DNA of 64,000 nucleotides from Diospyros lotus (taxonomy: Eukaryota > Streptophyta > Magnoliopsida > Ericales > Ebenaceae), in NCBI RefSeq assembly GCF_014633365.1, contig NC_068341.1, forward strand, positions 3,782,001 through 3,846,000, in the 5' to 3' direction. Every line of letters starts with the position of its first letter. Position 1 is the stretch's first letter. The notes below the pieces were generated by a model. That model was not told the origin of the DNA and did not search any database. It worked only from the letters and a program-made list of their open reading frames with translations. The translations under genes were made by a program, and so were the position numbers. This document shows, in pieces, positions 38,686 through 52,200 of the stretch.

Positions 38686-41459
38686 CAATGAAACATGAAT
38701 TAGTGCTTCATCAAGTAGAGCTGAGAAGTCACCAAGGTGGTTAATTCCTTTTCCGTAGAAAACTGTGTACAACAAATAGAGGCAGTTAGGTAGTTAGACA
38801 AACTATAGGGACAAATTTTTATTCATTATACATTTATTTATTTTCTAAGTGACAGTTTTTTCTGTATGTAATTGCCACCATATGAGCATTTATTATTTGT
38901 ATATAAATTTGTCCAATCCAAATAATAAAGTGAGGAGTTTTTCTATATAAAATCAACATGGTATCAAAGCATTTCTAATTAGAAAATTCCTCCATCGTCC
39001 CAATGATGTCCTTCACCACATCAGTCTCTTCTTCTTCCTCTCAAGTACCCGTTGTTCCTAGTTCTAATTGACATTCGGTTATGATGTTCATAAGTGATAG
39101 AGGAAAAGATGATTATCTTAACGGTGAAGCCCCTAAACCAAATTCGACATATTCGAAGTATAAGACATGGAAGGCAAAAAAACAATATGGTAATGGCTTG
39201 TCAATTCCATGACTAATGAAGTCCGAGTAATTTTCATCCTCCACAAGATGGCACAAGAGAATGCCACAAAGGAGAAGTATTCTAACCCTGGAGACACCTC
39301 AAATTGGAGTAAATTTTACCCTCCTTGGGACGACACAAGAAATCTAGGATGCCGCAAAGGAGAAATATTTCGATACTAAAGACACAACAAAGGCATGTCA
39401 AGGAGACCTCTCAAACACCCAATATTTTAGTCATAAAATATTAGTAGCAACTCGACATGTTTAAAGTGACTTAAATAGACAGACACCTTATAAAAAGAAA
39501 AATTAAAGGTGGATTTCCTACATACTAAGAATCTATCGGAGACTACCTATCAAAGGCTCAATTTGAAGATGTAAATACCCAAGCTGAGCTTCTTTAATAT
39601 TTATAGCCCAACTTGAAAGGGCGTGTAGAAAACCATGTACAAGAAATAGAGACAATTAGATAGTTAGGAAAACTATAAGGACAACTTTTCATTTATTATA
39701 CATTTATATATTTTCTAAGTGGCAGTTTTTTTTGTGTGTAACTGCCACCATATGAGCAGTTACCATCTGTGTACAAATTTGTCCAATCCAAATAATAAAG
39801 TAAGGAGTTTTTCTGTCTAAAATCAACATTTTCTATCACCAAGTGCCTGCAGCAGAGCTTGCATGAAATGGTGAATTTAAGTTCAAGACCTAAACTCATG
39901 GATATGTCAATAAAATAATAAAGATAGTGGTGCAAGATAGCATACATTAGATACTTGATGGAATAAGCGAAAAAACAGCACCATTCATACCTCTTTAACT
40001 TGTTTTTTTATTTATGTCTTAGAAAAAATGATGGGTCCGAAGCAGCAATAAAGAGTGCTTGATCGGGACTTGACTCACAAACTAAAAACCATAAAAATAA
40101 CCTCTCATATGAGATGACAATATTACCACATCTTACATTCCTTAGATCTCTCAATGAAGGAGGTCTTGTATACTGGGTTCTTTTTTTATGAAAAGTATTA
40201 TATGAGTAAAAAAAGATGGCAATAATAATAAGTTACAGTCCACAGGAGTGGACTAGTATGTTGTTTTCTACAAAGCATATGGCCATAAAGTTCTATGCGT
40301 AAGAAAATGAGTATTCCTGAATTGAATCGTATGGAATTGCAGTAGGAGCAATTAATAAACTGTAAGTTACCGTTCCGATTGCAAGGGCAGTATCTTCATT
40401 TGTATGATGATCATCAATATGAGTGTCACCAGTAGCCTTCACATGCACATCAAATAATCCATGTGATGCAAGTTGCTGATAAGAGACCCCAAAAAAGGAG
40501 CATCACATCAGATTCAAAATAGACAAAAGTATGGAGTAAGGAAGAGCAAAGATATACCATTTTCTACCATTTATTTGCCTTGAAAACAAAGGAAAGGGGA
40601 AGAAGGCAAAGATAAAACTGAAAATCTAAAGATGCATTGTTTTGTTCCACAAACCAAATGCGTAAAATCTACCAACCTAAACCATAATCCTTGGACAAAC
40701 TTTGCTCATTCAAGGTTCTTCTTTGTTCTCGCATGCACTGAGAATTGGTGCCTATATCATATATGATTCGAATTACTATTTTTCTCCTAGTCCTACACCC
40801 TTTCAGGCTCAGCAACCGAAGGAACATAATTCCCGCTTATCATAGTAGGCTGTTTAGTTCTAGTTTGGCACAAATTTGACATACACGTCCACTCGCATTC
40901 TTCCCAATAAGAGAAAAAGAAAGCAGAAAAAACTTTCCTCAGAACAAAGAGAACTACAGAAAACGAAAATTGGAAGTAATCAAGAGAGGTAGACACTAAC
41001 ATCCAACATATGGTCAAGAAACGGGATCCCAGTAGAGGAGTCAGCTACACCCGAACCATCCAAGTTTATCCTCACCGACACATTGGTCTCTTTCGTGACC
41101 CTCTTCACCTCTCCGATTCGACCACCTGCGGAAATCAAATCGAATAAATGATTCTGAAAACCGTCACATCGGAACCGACCCTGAAGAAAAACGAGGTTAG
41201 GCAATTTACCGGTGTTAGTTGGAGAGGATGTTACCGGAGAGCCGTTTGTTTCGCCGATGGAGGCACGAGGGAGTGCCGTTAGATGACAATGAATTGGACT
41301 AAGGCCTTGGCGGAGATACGGAGAGAAGAGTGGTTGTTTGTGGGAGAGAAATGGGAAGAGAGTGGCCTTTGAAATACCAACCCTAGTTTCAGGGAACTTA
41401 GATGAAAAAGACGATGAATAAGAAGAGCTCAGCAGCTGAGCTGAGATGGGAAGCTCCAT
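38686..41459 (-). pseudogene. truncated IGPD pseudogene, exons 1-4
   Basis: Exon equivalents on the minus strand are 41210-41459, 41001-41125, 40371-40475, and exon 4 in two pieces (39834-39858 and 38686-38753) split by an LTR element. Exons 1-3 are the same length as in the intact gene and still open, keeping [10 protein letters not shown] and DHHTNED. The exon 4 acceptor GCAGG is changed to GCAAG (base 39859), which would shift splicing by one base. Exons 5-8, with the second metal site, are absent because the duplication ends in intron 4. It cannot encode active IGPD. The retained promoter and transit-peptide exon may still be transcribed toward the LPA19-like gene. Confidence 0.9.
38754..39828 (+). 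mobile_element. 1.1-kb LTR element (TRIM-like, Copia-derived) inside exon 4 of the IGPD pseudogene
   Basis: The two 205-base LTRs are at 38754-38958 and 39624-39828, starting (C/T)GTAGAAAAC and ending AAAATCAACA. The target-site duplication TTTTC is perfect (38749-38753 and 39829-39833). The primer site TGGTATCAAAGC begins at 38959. The 665-base interior keeps traces of a Copia gag start (for example YSKYKTWKAKK) and nothing else. It is mobile only in trans. Confidence 0.92.
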
Positions 41460-41499
41460 CTCTGTTCTCGTTGAGTTGTGAATCGACGGCGGCACCGAT

Positions 41500-43270
41500 T
41501 GCACCGAGCAACCGGGCGGCAAGGGGGAACGATGATAAGGGAACGGTCAGGGAGATAGAGACTAGGGCAACCTCCGAATCAGGAGTTAATATTATTATGC
41601 TCATTAGTGACGAATTTTTTCGTTTCTAACTCGTTTCTGACATTATTCTAATTTTACGGTATAAATATAAAATATTTTTAAAATTATAAAAATAATCTGA
41701 ATTTTTTTTATACGTTTTAATGTCGAAACATGCCTATGAAACATTTTCATAGGAGGAGAGAAAGTGGTATTTGAAAAGAGAGAAATTTAAGAAAATTTAA
41801 ATCAAGATGAGTAACCATCACATTAGGAACAGTATGACATGATTTATGTTAGAAAAAATTACGTAATTTTTTTCTTCTTTTTTTTTTTTTTTCATAATTT
41901 TGTGTAATTTCTAAAAAAAAATACAAGTTAAACTTTAAAAAGGAATACCAAAAAATGTAAAAGAAAAAAAAATGCCTTTATTCTCACTTTCTCCTCTCCG
42001 GATAATTTGGTTGTTTACTTATTTATTTATTTAATTTTTATTTATCTTTGTTTTCAGAACCAAAAAATTAGAAAATCTTAAAAAATAAAATCTTTTTTTT
42101 CTAAACAAGTTCATTTTTTGCATTGACGAATCTAGCATTCGCTACTGCCGCTAAATTCATCCAAACAACCTAAAACAGAGCTTAGAGTCAATCAAAGTAA
42201 ACCGCATAATGCAATGAAGATATCATTAGAAGCAGAACAGGAAGAGGAAGCAATTTTAGTACTTAAACTTCAACTGCATCTACAAGTGTTGAAGCACTAT
42301 CACAAACACCATCAAAGAAAGTGTTCGTTTTCCATATTAGCTTTGATATAAACAAAAGCAAACAGTTACTAAAGTCTTGGACTTCTCTAGAATGGAAAAT
42401 TACAAAAGAGTTCAGTAGTATGGTCTTTGTGTTCGTTCTCACTGCACCATAAAAAAGAATAATTTGTCCTCTTTCCTCATAAGATCAGGATGTGCAGCAA
42501 CTAGAGTGAATTACACAAATCATGGTAGCAGTTCCACAACTTCTGAAGGATGGACCTCTCCCAACAACTGCCCTACTCCACGGTTTGATGACTGATATAC
42601 TGTATCAAATGACAAGGCTTCAAAAGAAGGGCATCTCTAGTGCATGAAGCTCAAGCTCCCCGTTTTGTGTGGGTTGAGGGAGGTCAATTTTGTCAAAAGC
42701 CTAATCATTTTCTGCAAAGAGATTGTTTTACAACTCGTGTCTAAATATGTACATAAGAGAAGCTAATGCAGGGTATTCCCCCTTATAAACTCAGAATGTC
42801 ATTTGCTGGGGAACCTTCTGGTATAATTACAGCAAGGACACAATTACTAACCTCTTTCCACCTTTCAGCACATAAACTTCGCCTCTGATATTGCCAAACC
42901 ACAAGTAATCGTGTAGATGCAGCAAGGACATAATTACTAACCTCTTTCCACCTTCTGGAACAGAGAATCATCGAGCATTGTCAGCAACCAGAAGCTGGAG
43001 TTCACACTTGGAACCAATGGAACATTGTTGCCGTATGAACATTTATGTGCTCAAAGCAGATTGAGACCATACAAGTCACAGCAACAGAGCCCTCAAAACC
43101 AGGCAGTAAGCTGCATTTCAGGCTTTATGATGGGTGAAAATGTGGTAATAAAGATGTAGCAAGGTTGTCAAGATCATATGAATCACGAGCAGATCCAAAC
43201 AGCATTGATCCCCCACTTTGCATGAGATAATGCCTGCCAAATATTTGTTGCTTTATGGCACTTATAAATC
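41500..43270. other. arm B upstream DNA and 3' flank of the PHD/GNAT gene
   Basis: 41500-42485 is the decayed counterpart of the IGPD upstream region. 42486-43270 holds the probable 3' untranslated region of the PHD/GNAT gene, with a local repeat: 'attactaacctctttccacctt' occurs at 42842 and 42931. No gene was recognised. Confidence 0.45.
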
Positions 43271-43290
43271 AACGTTGCTACATCCATCAG

Positions 43291-46200
43291 TTAATTATGC
43301 TTCTGATCAGTTTCAAAGTGAACTGTATGGCCATTGGATCCATGAAATTTTGAAACTGAGACATTTTCTTTGACATCCTTGGTTGCATTCTCTAGAGAAG
43401 TTTCACCTGAAGAAGTGAGAACAGGTTCAAACGAGGTATTTATGATGTTTACATTGTGAGCATCTTTACCCACATCGTCCTCCACCTTAAAAGGAATATT
43501 ACTTCCAACTAAAGCAATTTCTTCATCAGTCGCAGCTTCTGATGCTACAAGCAAGTCACTTTTCTCCTCAATTGCATCGTTCTTGTTCACATTAGAGTCG
43601 ACTTGAATAGTACTCTTATCAGGAACTTCATAGATAGAAACAGAAACAGGATCCTCATCTTCATTGATCTCTTTATTTTGCGCACAACCTTCCCCAAAAC
43701 AATCAAAATCAGTTCCAACAGTAGCAACTTCACCATTAACTTCATGAACACCACCAATGTTACCTGCTGAAGAAGACTGAATACTACTTTTTACTAGTCC
43801 TACTTCTGCTTCAGAAGAAACTTCTGAATCCACAGGAAATTTACCTTCCAACTCAAATTTACTCTGATGAATCAAATCAGAGTTACATCCTCTGAGGCTC
43901 TGACCAGTACCATGTAGAGAAGAAAGAGAAACATGATTGAGATTATCATTCATTTCCTCAATATGGCTTTGTCCTGAAGTGTCAATGGAGCAATCTGGCA
44001 CAGGTTTAACACAAGCAGCAATACAATTAGTTTCAGCATTATCACTGGAACCACTTGCTGCAGAAGATCGAACATTAATTTCAACTGAAGTGACCATAGC
44101 ATCAGAGGCAACCTCGGCGTCAGAAGCTTGTGAAGCCACATTTAATTTGCTTTCAACCCCAAGTGCATCTAGCAGAATGGAATCAGATGCAAGTGGCACA
44201 GAACACTTATCAGCACCATGAGGAGAAGATGCAGAAACTTGATCCTGGTTTACATTGATTTTTGTAGTACTCTCTGCAGAAATCCCACCTGAAGATTTCA
44301 GAGCACATGCAACACAGGAAACTTCGGATGTCACATGATGGGGATCATCCTTATGGCCATTTAAAGAAGACTGCATACCTTCAAGAGGTTCCACTTTGGC
44401 TTCAGAAGCACCCTCTGAACTAGCACTCAACTCTCCTCCCATGCTAACTGCACTGTGATGACTCAAATCAAAGATTATTTGCTTGGAAGTCTCATCAGTT
44501 CCATTCAGAACGTCAAGAGGAGGATTTTGATCTCCCTTTGTCTTCTCAGCAGTGTTCATGGTTGATGTTTCACCTAATACATATTTAACTGGTTCGGTAA
44601 TAACAGATTTAACATTTGTTTCATGAAAATTATCCACAACCCCTACTTTGGAAGACTTACCTTTTACTGAGAATACAGGGTTTTCCATCTCAAGGACACT
44701 ATTTGCATCCGAGGTAGGGGAGCACCTTAAATCAGTAGATGATTCAGTTAACTTCTCTATTGACGGCAAACTAAGAGTAGTCTTCTCAATCAAGGGTTGA
44801 AGTTTAGACTCGGAAGGAATATCAAAATAACCATTTGGACATGAATTCCCATTAGAGGTAGTGGCTGTGACTGGAAGATTGGAATCTGCGGTAGCAGGTT
44901 TTTCACTCATCTCCTCAGCTTTTTGCAAACCAGCATCATCACAAGTGTCAAGTCCACGCTGAGCAGAGGAATCCACATCACAATTTTTCACTGAAACAGG
45001 GATGAGATCATTGTTGTCTTTGATTACAGCAGAATTTTCACCTGAGATAAAGAGTACAGAAAGTCAACGAAGGAACCCCCCAAAAAATATAAAGCCAGGG
45101 ACAAGTAATAAAACAACAGGTACCTGTGTGAGCTGTTATGTTTCTGTCAGTAAGATTTTGTTCCACTAGCAGCTTCTGTAACATGTCTATCCCAGGAAAC
45201 ACCAGCATATTCAACAACCTCATTTCTTGCTTGTGAGACTCCTCAAGGGGGTTGAAACCAAAAACCGTGGTCCATGTATGCATGTGCTCAGCTATGGCAG
45301 GAATAGTCAATTTTTCAACTCTGAGAGACCAAAGCGCCTGAAATAACAATGTTTACAAATTATAGGCATAATGATCAAATCATTCACATAAACAGACCAC
45401 ATAGATACTTCCCCACAATTAGGGGAGAGTAAATAGTTGATAGCGGAAACTAAAGACACATGGGCCATGGCACACGTGTGGGTATATGTATCACATTCAG
45501 CAGCATCCTAGACCACTTCCATGCCGACTATCTACTCCATAACCTAACCCTTCTTAAGTGCCCATATGTATCTCCAAATGGGAGCCCATAAATATGGCAT
45601 ACTAATCTCTAATCTCTGCGACAATAATTGAGCTTGCAATGTCTCTCCAAGAGTCAGCACTCTGGGGTGACTCGTGAATCTCCCTCTCTAGGGATTTAGC
45701 TTTTAATGATATTTCTTTTGAGAGACAGCCTCTTGAGCTGGCAAATAGATCTCTATAACCAGATCAAGCTAAATCTCCAAGTTCTCTCTCCTGGGATAGA
45801 GCTGAGTCTCCATGATCTCTCACTTTGGAAACTGCCCTCTGTGACACATCTCAAGTCTCATCCTCATGAGGTGACGCATGAATTCCATAATCTCTTCCTC
45901 CAAAGATCAAGCTCTCTACATCTCCCCTTAGCGGTCAAGTTCTCCAAGATGTTTTATCCAAGTGCTAGCCTCATGAGGTAGCACTTACATCTCCATACTC
46001 TTTTTTAGGGGATTGAGACTTGACAATCTCAAGACACATCCTCAACTTGGCCAATGAAACGCTTCAGCCGTTTGGACTCTGGACTTGGAAATTCAGATTC
46101 CAGAGCTTTAATGGATTCTTGTGTTTGGAATTTAAAAAGAGTCTAACAATCAGAATTCTATTTACCCTCAAACCCTAGAATTAGAATTCTGGTCAGAATT

Positions 46201-49200
46201 TGCTGGAATTGTTAAATAAAAAAAATGGAAATCTTACCACACTTATTTACTTATTTTATTTCCACAAATACCCTTTCCTATTATGTTTATATTCCCATGG
46301 TTTTCTCATCTTTGTAGGGTTCTCTCTTATTGCCTTTCTCCTTCTTCATCTTTGTGATACTAATTTTGTCATCAATAAATGTCATGGACTCGTGGTTATA
46401 TATGTGATGCCATATACGTAATCTTATTTTTGATACTTAATATTTTAATTAAACTTCTTCTACAATATAAAGTATATAACTTGATGTTATTTATTTTGTA
46501 GAGTTAACATTTAAAAATTAAAATTCTCTTTTTAATGCAGTATACTTACCTTTTATTTTGATTAAGTTGCTAAGGGTAATACTGCCAAACAACTTACTTA
46601 ATTCCATTTCCATATTGGCAAACATAAGAATTAGAATTCAATTCTGATTCTTAATGTTTAGTTCCAAATGGAATAATCAAAATTCTAATTCTGTTGAAAT
46701 CATTAAAATTATGAAATTAGAATTCCAGTTCTATAAGAATTGGTTCCAAACAAGCTGAGTGTCTTGCCATGTATCATGTTGCCATGCAAAAATAAGTCTC
46801 TAATATCATTGGAGGTTTCTAGAAGTTAAATCACCAATCTTGATAGCCTAAGCTATGGCCAGTCCTAAGTCTCCATCTGTATGGGACCTTTAGGAGCTTA
46901 TGGTTTTCTTAAGGCCTTTCTGTACCCTTGATCCAAATCAATAATAAGAGAGTCCAACCATCAACCATGGCTCCTTCCTATAACTCCTAGTGATCCCATA
47001 ACAAAGACATGGGTGTCATTACCACTATTATATCCATAGTTGATCATTACACCCATTTAATGAAGTGAGTGTTGGGCAATATTGCCCACATCCCCTGGAC
47101 TTCGGCATTAAGGCCTAAGACCTCCACTATAATAGGGGTCAATCCATCAAACAAATTATTGTGATTCTCTCACCACTGCTGCTCTCTCTATCTGTGATTG
47201 TCCAGCTCTCTCCCTTCCAAAGCTCTAACAAGTCTCTGTCTCTAAGTTCTTGATGCCAGCAATAATTCCTAGCTCACATGAGCAATCTCTCAACATTATA
47301 CTCCAAAGCAGCCGGCAGCAGAATGATACTCGATTAACATTAGCCTCAGTCAGAGTCTGTTATATGCTCCCCGGACTCCTGTTAGTCCACTTCTTGCAGA
47401 CCCTCAACAATATGGGTGCAAATGAAGATGCATTTGACTAGGCACTAAATTATACAAATATTCAACAGCAATTCAACCCATTGAGCAATGTCATGCCTTT
47501 CCCAAGGGAAATACAAGAACATACCAAGCATTTATCCCACTGTGTGGGGCCCCAAGGGAAACATGACAGCAAAATAAAAGGGAACAGAAACTCCAAAAAA
47601 ATAAGACAATGGATCTTAACTGCATCATTCAACATACTTGCGCAAAGCATAGCATATAATGGTTACTTGAGTAACAGTAATTCTGAAAATGGCAGAGAAA
47701 TCAAAGAATCGAATTATATTTTCTAAGAAAAAATTACAAAAATATTTTTAATATATCAAACAAAGGTAACCATAACCACTAGAATGAGTTTCATATAGCA
47801 TTACCGATTCAATGGCGCAAAAAAGACGACGGCACATCCCCAGGCGTCTATATATAGGACGTGTCCCAATGAATGGCATCTCTGCTAGTGCAGTCCCATG
47901 GATCCTAATCAAACAACAAATAAGCAAATAGTCAAAATATTTGCAACTCTGGTTAACAGATACGGGTATGCAAATAAACAAAGCAAAAGTAACTAGATCA
48001 TCTGCATCAACTACACCTTATTCTAAACAAGTCAGGATTACTTCCATGACATTGATAATGTCAAACGGCTTCTAAGAGTCACAATGACGATATAAATCCA
48101 AGCAGAAGAACATTGTGGCCAAATTTTACACCGGATACATGTAACTAGATCTGTGTTGAAAATTGGGTACCAAATAAAATGATCTAGACAAATGATTGAC
48201 AAAAGTTACAGAAAAAATTGACCTCCTTTTCTAATAATAACAAAGCCATTTCACTTGGATCTCATTCAAGTGCCAAACAAAGAAAAAAGAAAACAAAAAA
48301 AAAAAAAAAGAAAGAAGGAGAAGAAGAAGGAGAGATTAAGAAGAAAATGGATTTTTGAATCACAAACTTCTTGTTTTAGGTACAATATGAGTTACAGAAG
48401 ATAAAGCGACATAGAAAACATTGGTGAGCTAGAACACATCCAGTCAACACCACATAGTGAAATTAAGGCTTGATATGTTATTCTTGTTTCTGAACTTCCT
48501 GTTTTCATGTTCCAAAAACTAAGTTACATAATTATTTTTGTTTTCCTTCCAAAACTGTTGTACCCTTCAGAAAATGAAATTCAAGTCTCCTAATAAAGAA
48601 CGACCTCCTAATTTTCGCAGACATAAACCAGAGATTAAGTAACCAAATTGGTCTTATTAAGGAAGAAATGTGTGGTTACAGAGGTCTACTGGTTCACTAT
48701 AGAGATTAGCCAACATAGCAAGCCAAACCTGAAAATCAACTAAGCAGAACATGGAGCAGAGGTTCTCTGTTAAAATGTACAACTAACCCAGATATTATAG
48801 CTAATATAATTATACCTTAAATAAATACCTGCTTATGCCAAATCATACTTCCATAAAGAAATGGATCAACTGATTACCTACATATCAACACGTATACCTG
48901 ATGGATGCTGCTGAAATGATTTCATCACCCCTTTCCAAGATGGCAGTATAGAAGCCACTATAGTTCAACCGCCTGAAGTTAGATCTGCAGAAGGAAAGAG
49001 CAAATCAGTCGCCGCTATGTGAACTAAAGAGAACATGCAGGAATTTTACCGAGACAATATTAAATGTCCAAAAGCAATAGCGACTGTTTTAAGGTGGCAT
49101 ACTTGATCATCACAGTATGAGCTAAAGAAAATAAAAAACCAGTATTAAAAGGCCAAATGAACATAAGCATCCAACTTCAAATCTCTGGGTGGGAGGCCAT

Positions 49201-52200
49201 AAAGCAGTATAAAGTAGACATAGAAATTGCAAACAAAATTACAAACTAGATCAATTGATACTAACACAAGCAAATAGCAGGAAAGGAAAAACAGGTTTTC
49301 AAAAGCGCTAAGTAAATAAGGCCTACAGAGCTGAAGTGCAAAGTGCAAAGTGCAAAATGAAGTGAAGCATGCATAAATGAAATAGAGTATAAACTTGAAT
49401 AAGCATAAAAACTATAAACTATTAAAAAAAACTAAATAAGATTGTGGGCCACAAATTTAAGAAATTATGAGATACCATTTTTCATTTATATTTTATACCC
49501 ATATACAAGTTCATACAATCATAAAAAAAGCATAGGGGAAAAAAATCATGCCTAATTTACACCTATCACCAATCAATCAATCCATAACTTACAATCAACC
49601 AACAATCTATAATTTACAACAATTAGAAATCAATCATTAATCCCTAATTCACAACAATCAAGAATATATTAGCAATCCCTAATTTACACCTAATTACATG
49701 CTTCCATCAATATTTTTTGCTTGGTAAATACAGTCAAGTCTTCTTTAGTTTTTTTTTTTTGTTAAACTATATATATATGATTTTATCAATTCGTAAAAAG
49801 CTTTTTTTGGGTAAGGTTTCCATTCAAGCAGCCACAACATTGCAATAATTTAAACAAATCCAACCATTCATGTTGTCTGATAAAATAAAATAAAAACAAG
49901 TGTATTTCTGTATCACGCTTTAATTGCGCTTAGCTAAAGTTGTTGAGCTTCACACACAAAAAGCCCGAAGCATCTCGTGCTTTGCATTTTGCACTTAAAG
50001 TGCACTTTTTTAACATAGAGAAAAAGCACCAAAAGATACATAAATATCAATCACACTACAATCAGACTGCTGATCAATCCACTCAACACAATAACATGGA
50101 TAATAATAATTCTTCTATAATGTGGATATACAAGTACAATATATATGAGTGCACAGAAAAGAAAAAATAACAAATGTTTCGTTCATCCTAGTGCTCATGC
50201 CATAGTTATCAATCCTGTACTTTCCGATTTTGCTTACAACTTTAAAAAGCCTAATCACATGGGACCCCAAGTACAAGCTTCCTATAGGAGTTCACAACAA
50301 GTTAATCTGTGCTTCAGGTGCCATCAGAAATAACACAAAACAAGAGAAATAGCCTGGAACTGTTAGCAGCGGCCAAAATGAAGAAAGAATACACAAACAG
50401 AAAACAGATGATATTTATTCCATTTTATAGTAAAAAATAGTGTTTATAGCAGCTGGTATACACGATTATAACACAGGATTAACTATTACACTCATGCAAG
50501 CATCATCTTTAGATGCACAAAATGTAGAAGTGCAATGCATGAATAAGCAATGCATGCCTCATGTAAGTGCTCCAAGAAAAGTAACCTCTTAGGCAAACTG
50601 GCAGTAATATAGAGAAAAGTTGCATGAATAAGGATCATGGAGGAAACAATGTCATGTTGTATGTCCTTAGAGTATCTGAATTTTCCCAACCATACTTGAT
50701 AACTGCTTACCCACAATTATAGATAACATTATGGATCAAATTGATCCCACTCCTCCTATCAACAATAGGCAAAAAGCATTCGTCCATTACAGAGAGCGCA
50801 ACAGCTAACTTAGAGTTACATTCCACCCTATGTGGAAACCCATGGAGCAAAGCATCCATGTCCAGATCTGTCCGATGAATAAGGTACCAAGAGAATCCTC
50901 CTTCCAGTTCATGTTTCACCCCAACAAGCTTGTGTAAACAATCAAAGAGCTGCAGATAGAAGGGTTCAGAATCAATTTGTTTTCCTTCCAATACAAATAG
51001 GAGCATGTAACATCAATTCAAATATAAAAAGAGTCCAGTTATGAAATAGAACAATGCAACATTCAAACTAAAAGAAATTAGAAAGGATTAATTCTCAAAT
51101 TACATAAAAAAAAAATTGTCATGCAGAATTTCAACATCATACGCCAGTCTTTAGCTAGTTCTCAAAGTATTTCCATATGAATAAACAATCCAATTAGACC
51201 ATGATGATTGACTGGGGTTTTTAGGCCATGGAAGTGGACAAGTAATCCCATGGCCCCTTAATAATGCTTATATTGCCAGCATTAGTTTCATCACCAAATA
51301 CAACCTGGAAAACTTAATAGATCGGACTAATATAATACCTCTTGGCACTTCCGCCCACAAAAGGAAGTGATTGAACAATTTGAATCAGCAGATAAAGCAT
51401 CCATATCCTGCCTGCAGGATTCATGATCTGGGAGGAGGAAAAAATCACTTCAGGCAAATTCCGACATTTGAACAAAAACATTCAAAGGGAAATATCATGA
51501 GAACCAAATATAGAAACAAGAAAGGGATGGTAGGGCAATACATTTTTTCTCACACAGGTTGCACGTTGGAAGTGCACCTACAGTTGTACATTTTCCATGC
51601 ATACTACCACCAGCAACCCCACAAAATTTACATGTACAGTTTGGGCAGTGCCAATCACCAGGAGGAAGCATCTGAAACAAGGAGAAAATGTGAACAAACT
51701 AAGTCCCATGGAAGCAAAAGAAGTCAAGATGATTTAAAAATCAATTGTGCAGGATTATATTTTTACATCATCCACACTATGTTTTTTACTAAACTTACAT
51801 TTTATATATTTGGTTTTCAATAGGCTTAATGTAACACCTCTTGATCTTAAAGTGTTCCTCCATATCCAAGCTTAGTGTTTACACCTTTTGTCTTATCCAC
51901 CATCAACACAGTATCATCTATAAATAGCATACACCAAGGCACCTCTGCTTGGATATGTTTAGTGAGTTCATCCATTACTAGAGCAAAGAGGTAGGGCCTT
52001 AATGCAAATCTTTGATGTAATCCAATAATAATTGAAAAAGCCTCATTATCTCCTCCACGCATTTTAACATGTATTTTTGCTCTATGACGCATGTCTTTAA
52101 TAACATGCATATAAACAATTCAAGCTCTTTTCTTCTCTACAACCATCCATAAGACTTCTCTAAGAACTTTGCCATCATCTTTTTATAAACTTATAAACAC

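Larger units (their letters stand above)
33872..42485 (-). repeat. inverted duplication, arm B (decayed IGPD copy with three insertions)
   Basis: Inverse copy of 26715-30583. Its 8.6 kb reduces to about 4.0 kb once the insertions at 34472-37131, 37298-38179 and 38754-39828 are removed, equal to arm A. The inner edge is at 33872 and the outer homology (reverse of 'ttttttatggtg' and 'gagaacgaacacaaag') fades near 42485. The 3.3-kb loop between the arms holds IGPD exons 5-8 and the LPA19-like gene. Confidence 0.9.

Noticed and set aside
33442..41459. Direct in-frame fusion of the IGPD transit peptide to LPA19
   Set aside because: The phases of the available donors (1 or 0) do not match the phase-2 acceptor before the LPA19 domain.
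43937..44221. 94-codon plus-strand frame
   Set aside because: Shadow of the PHD/GNAT last exon on the other strand.
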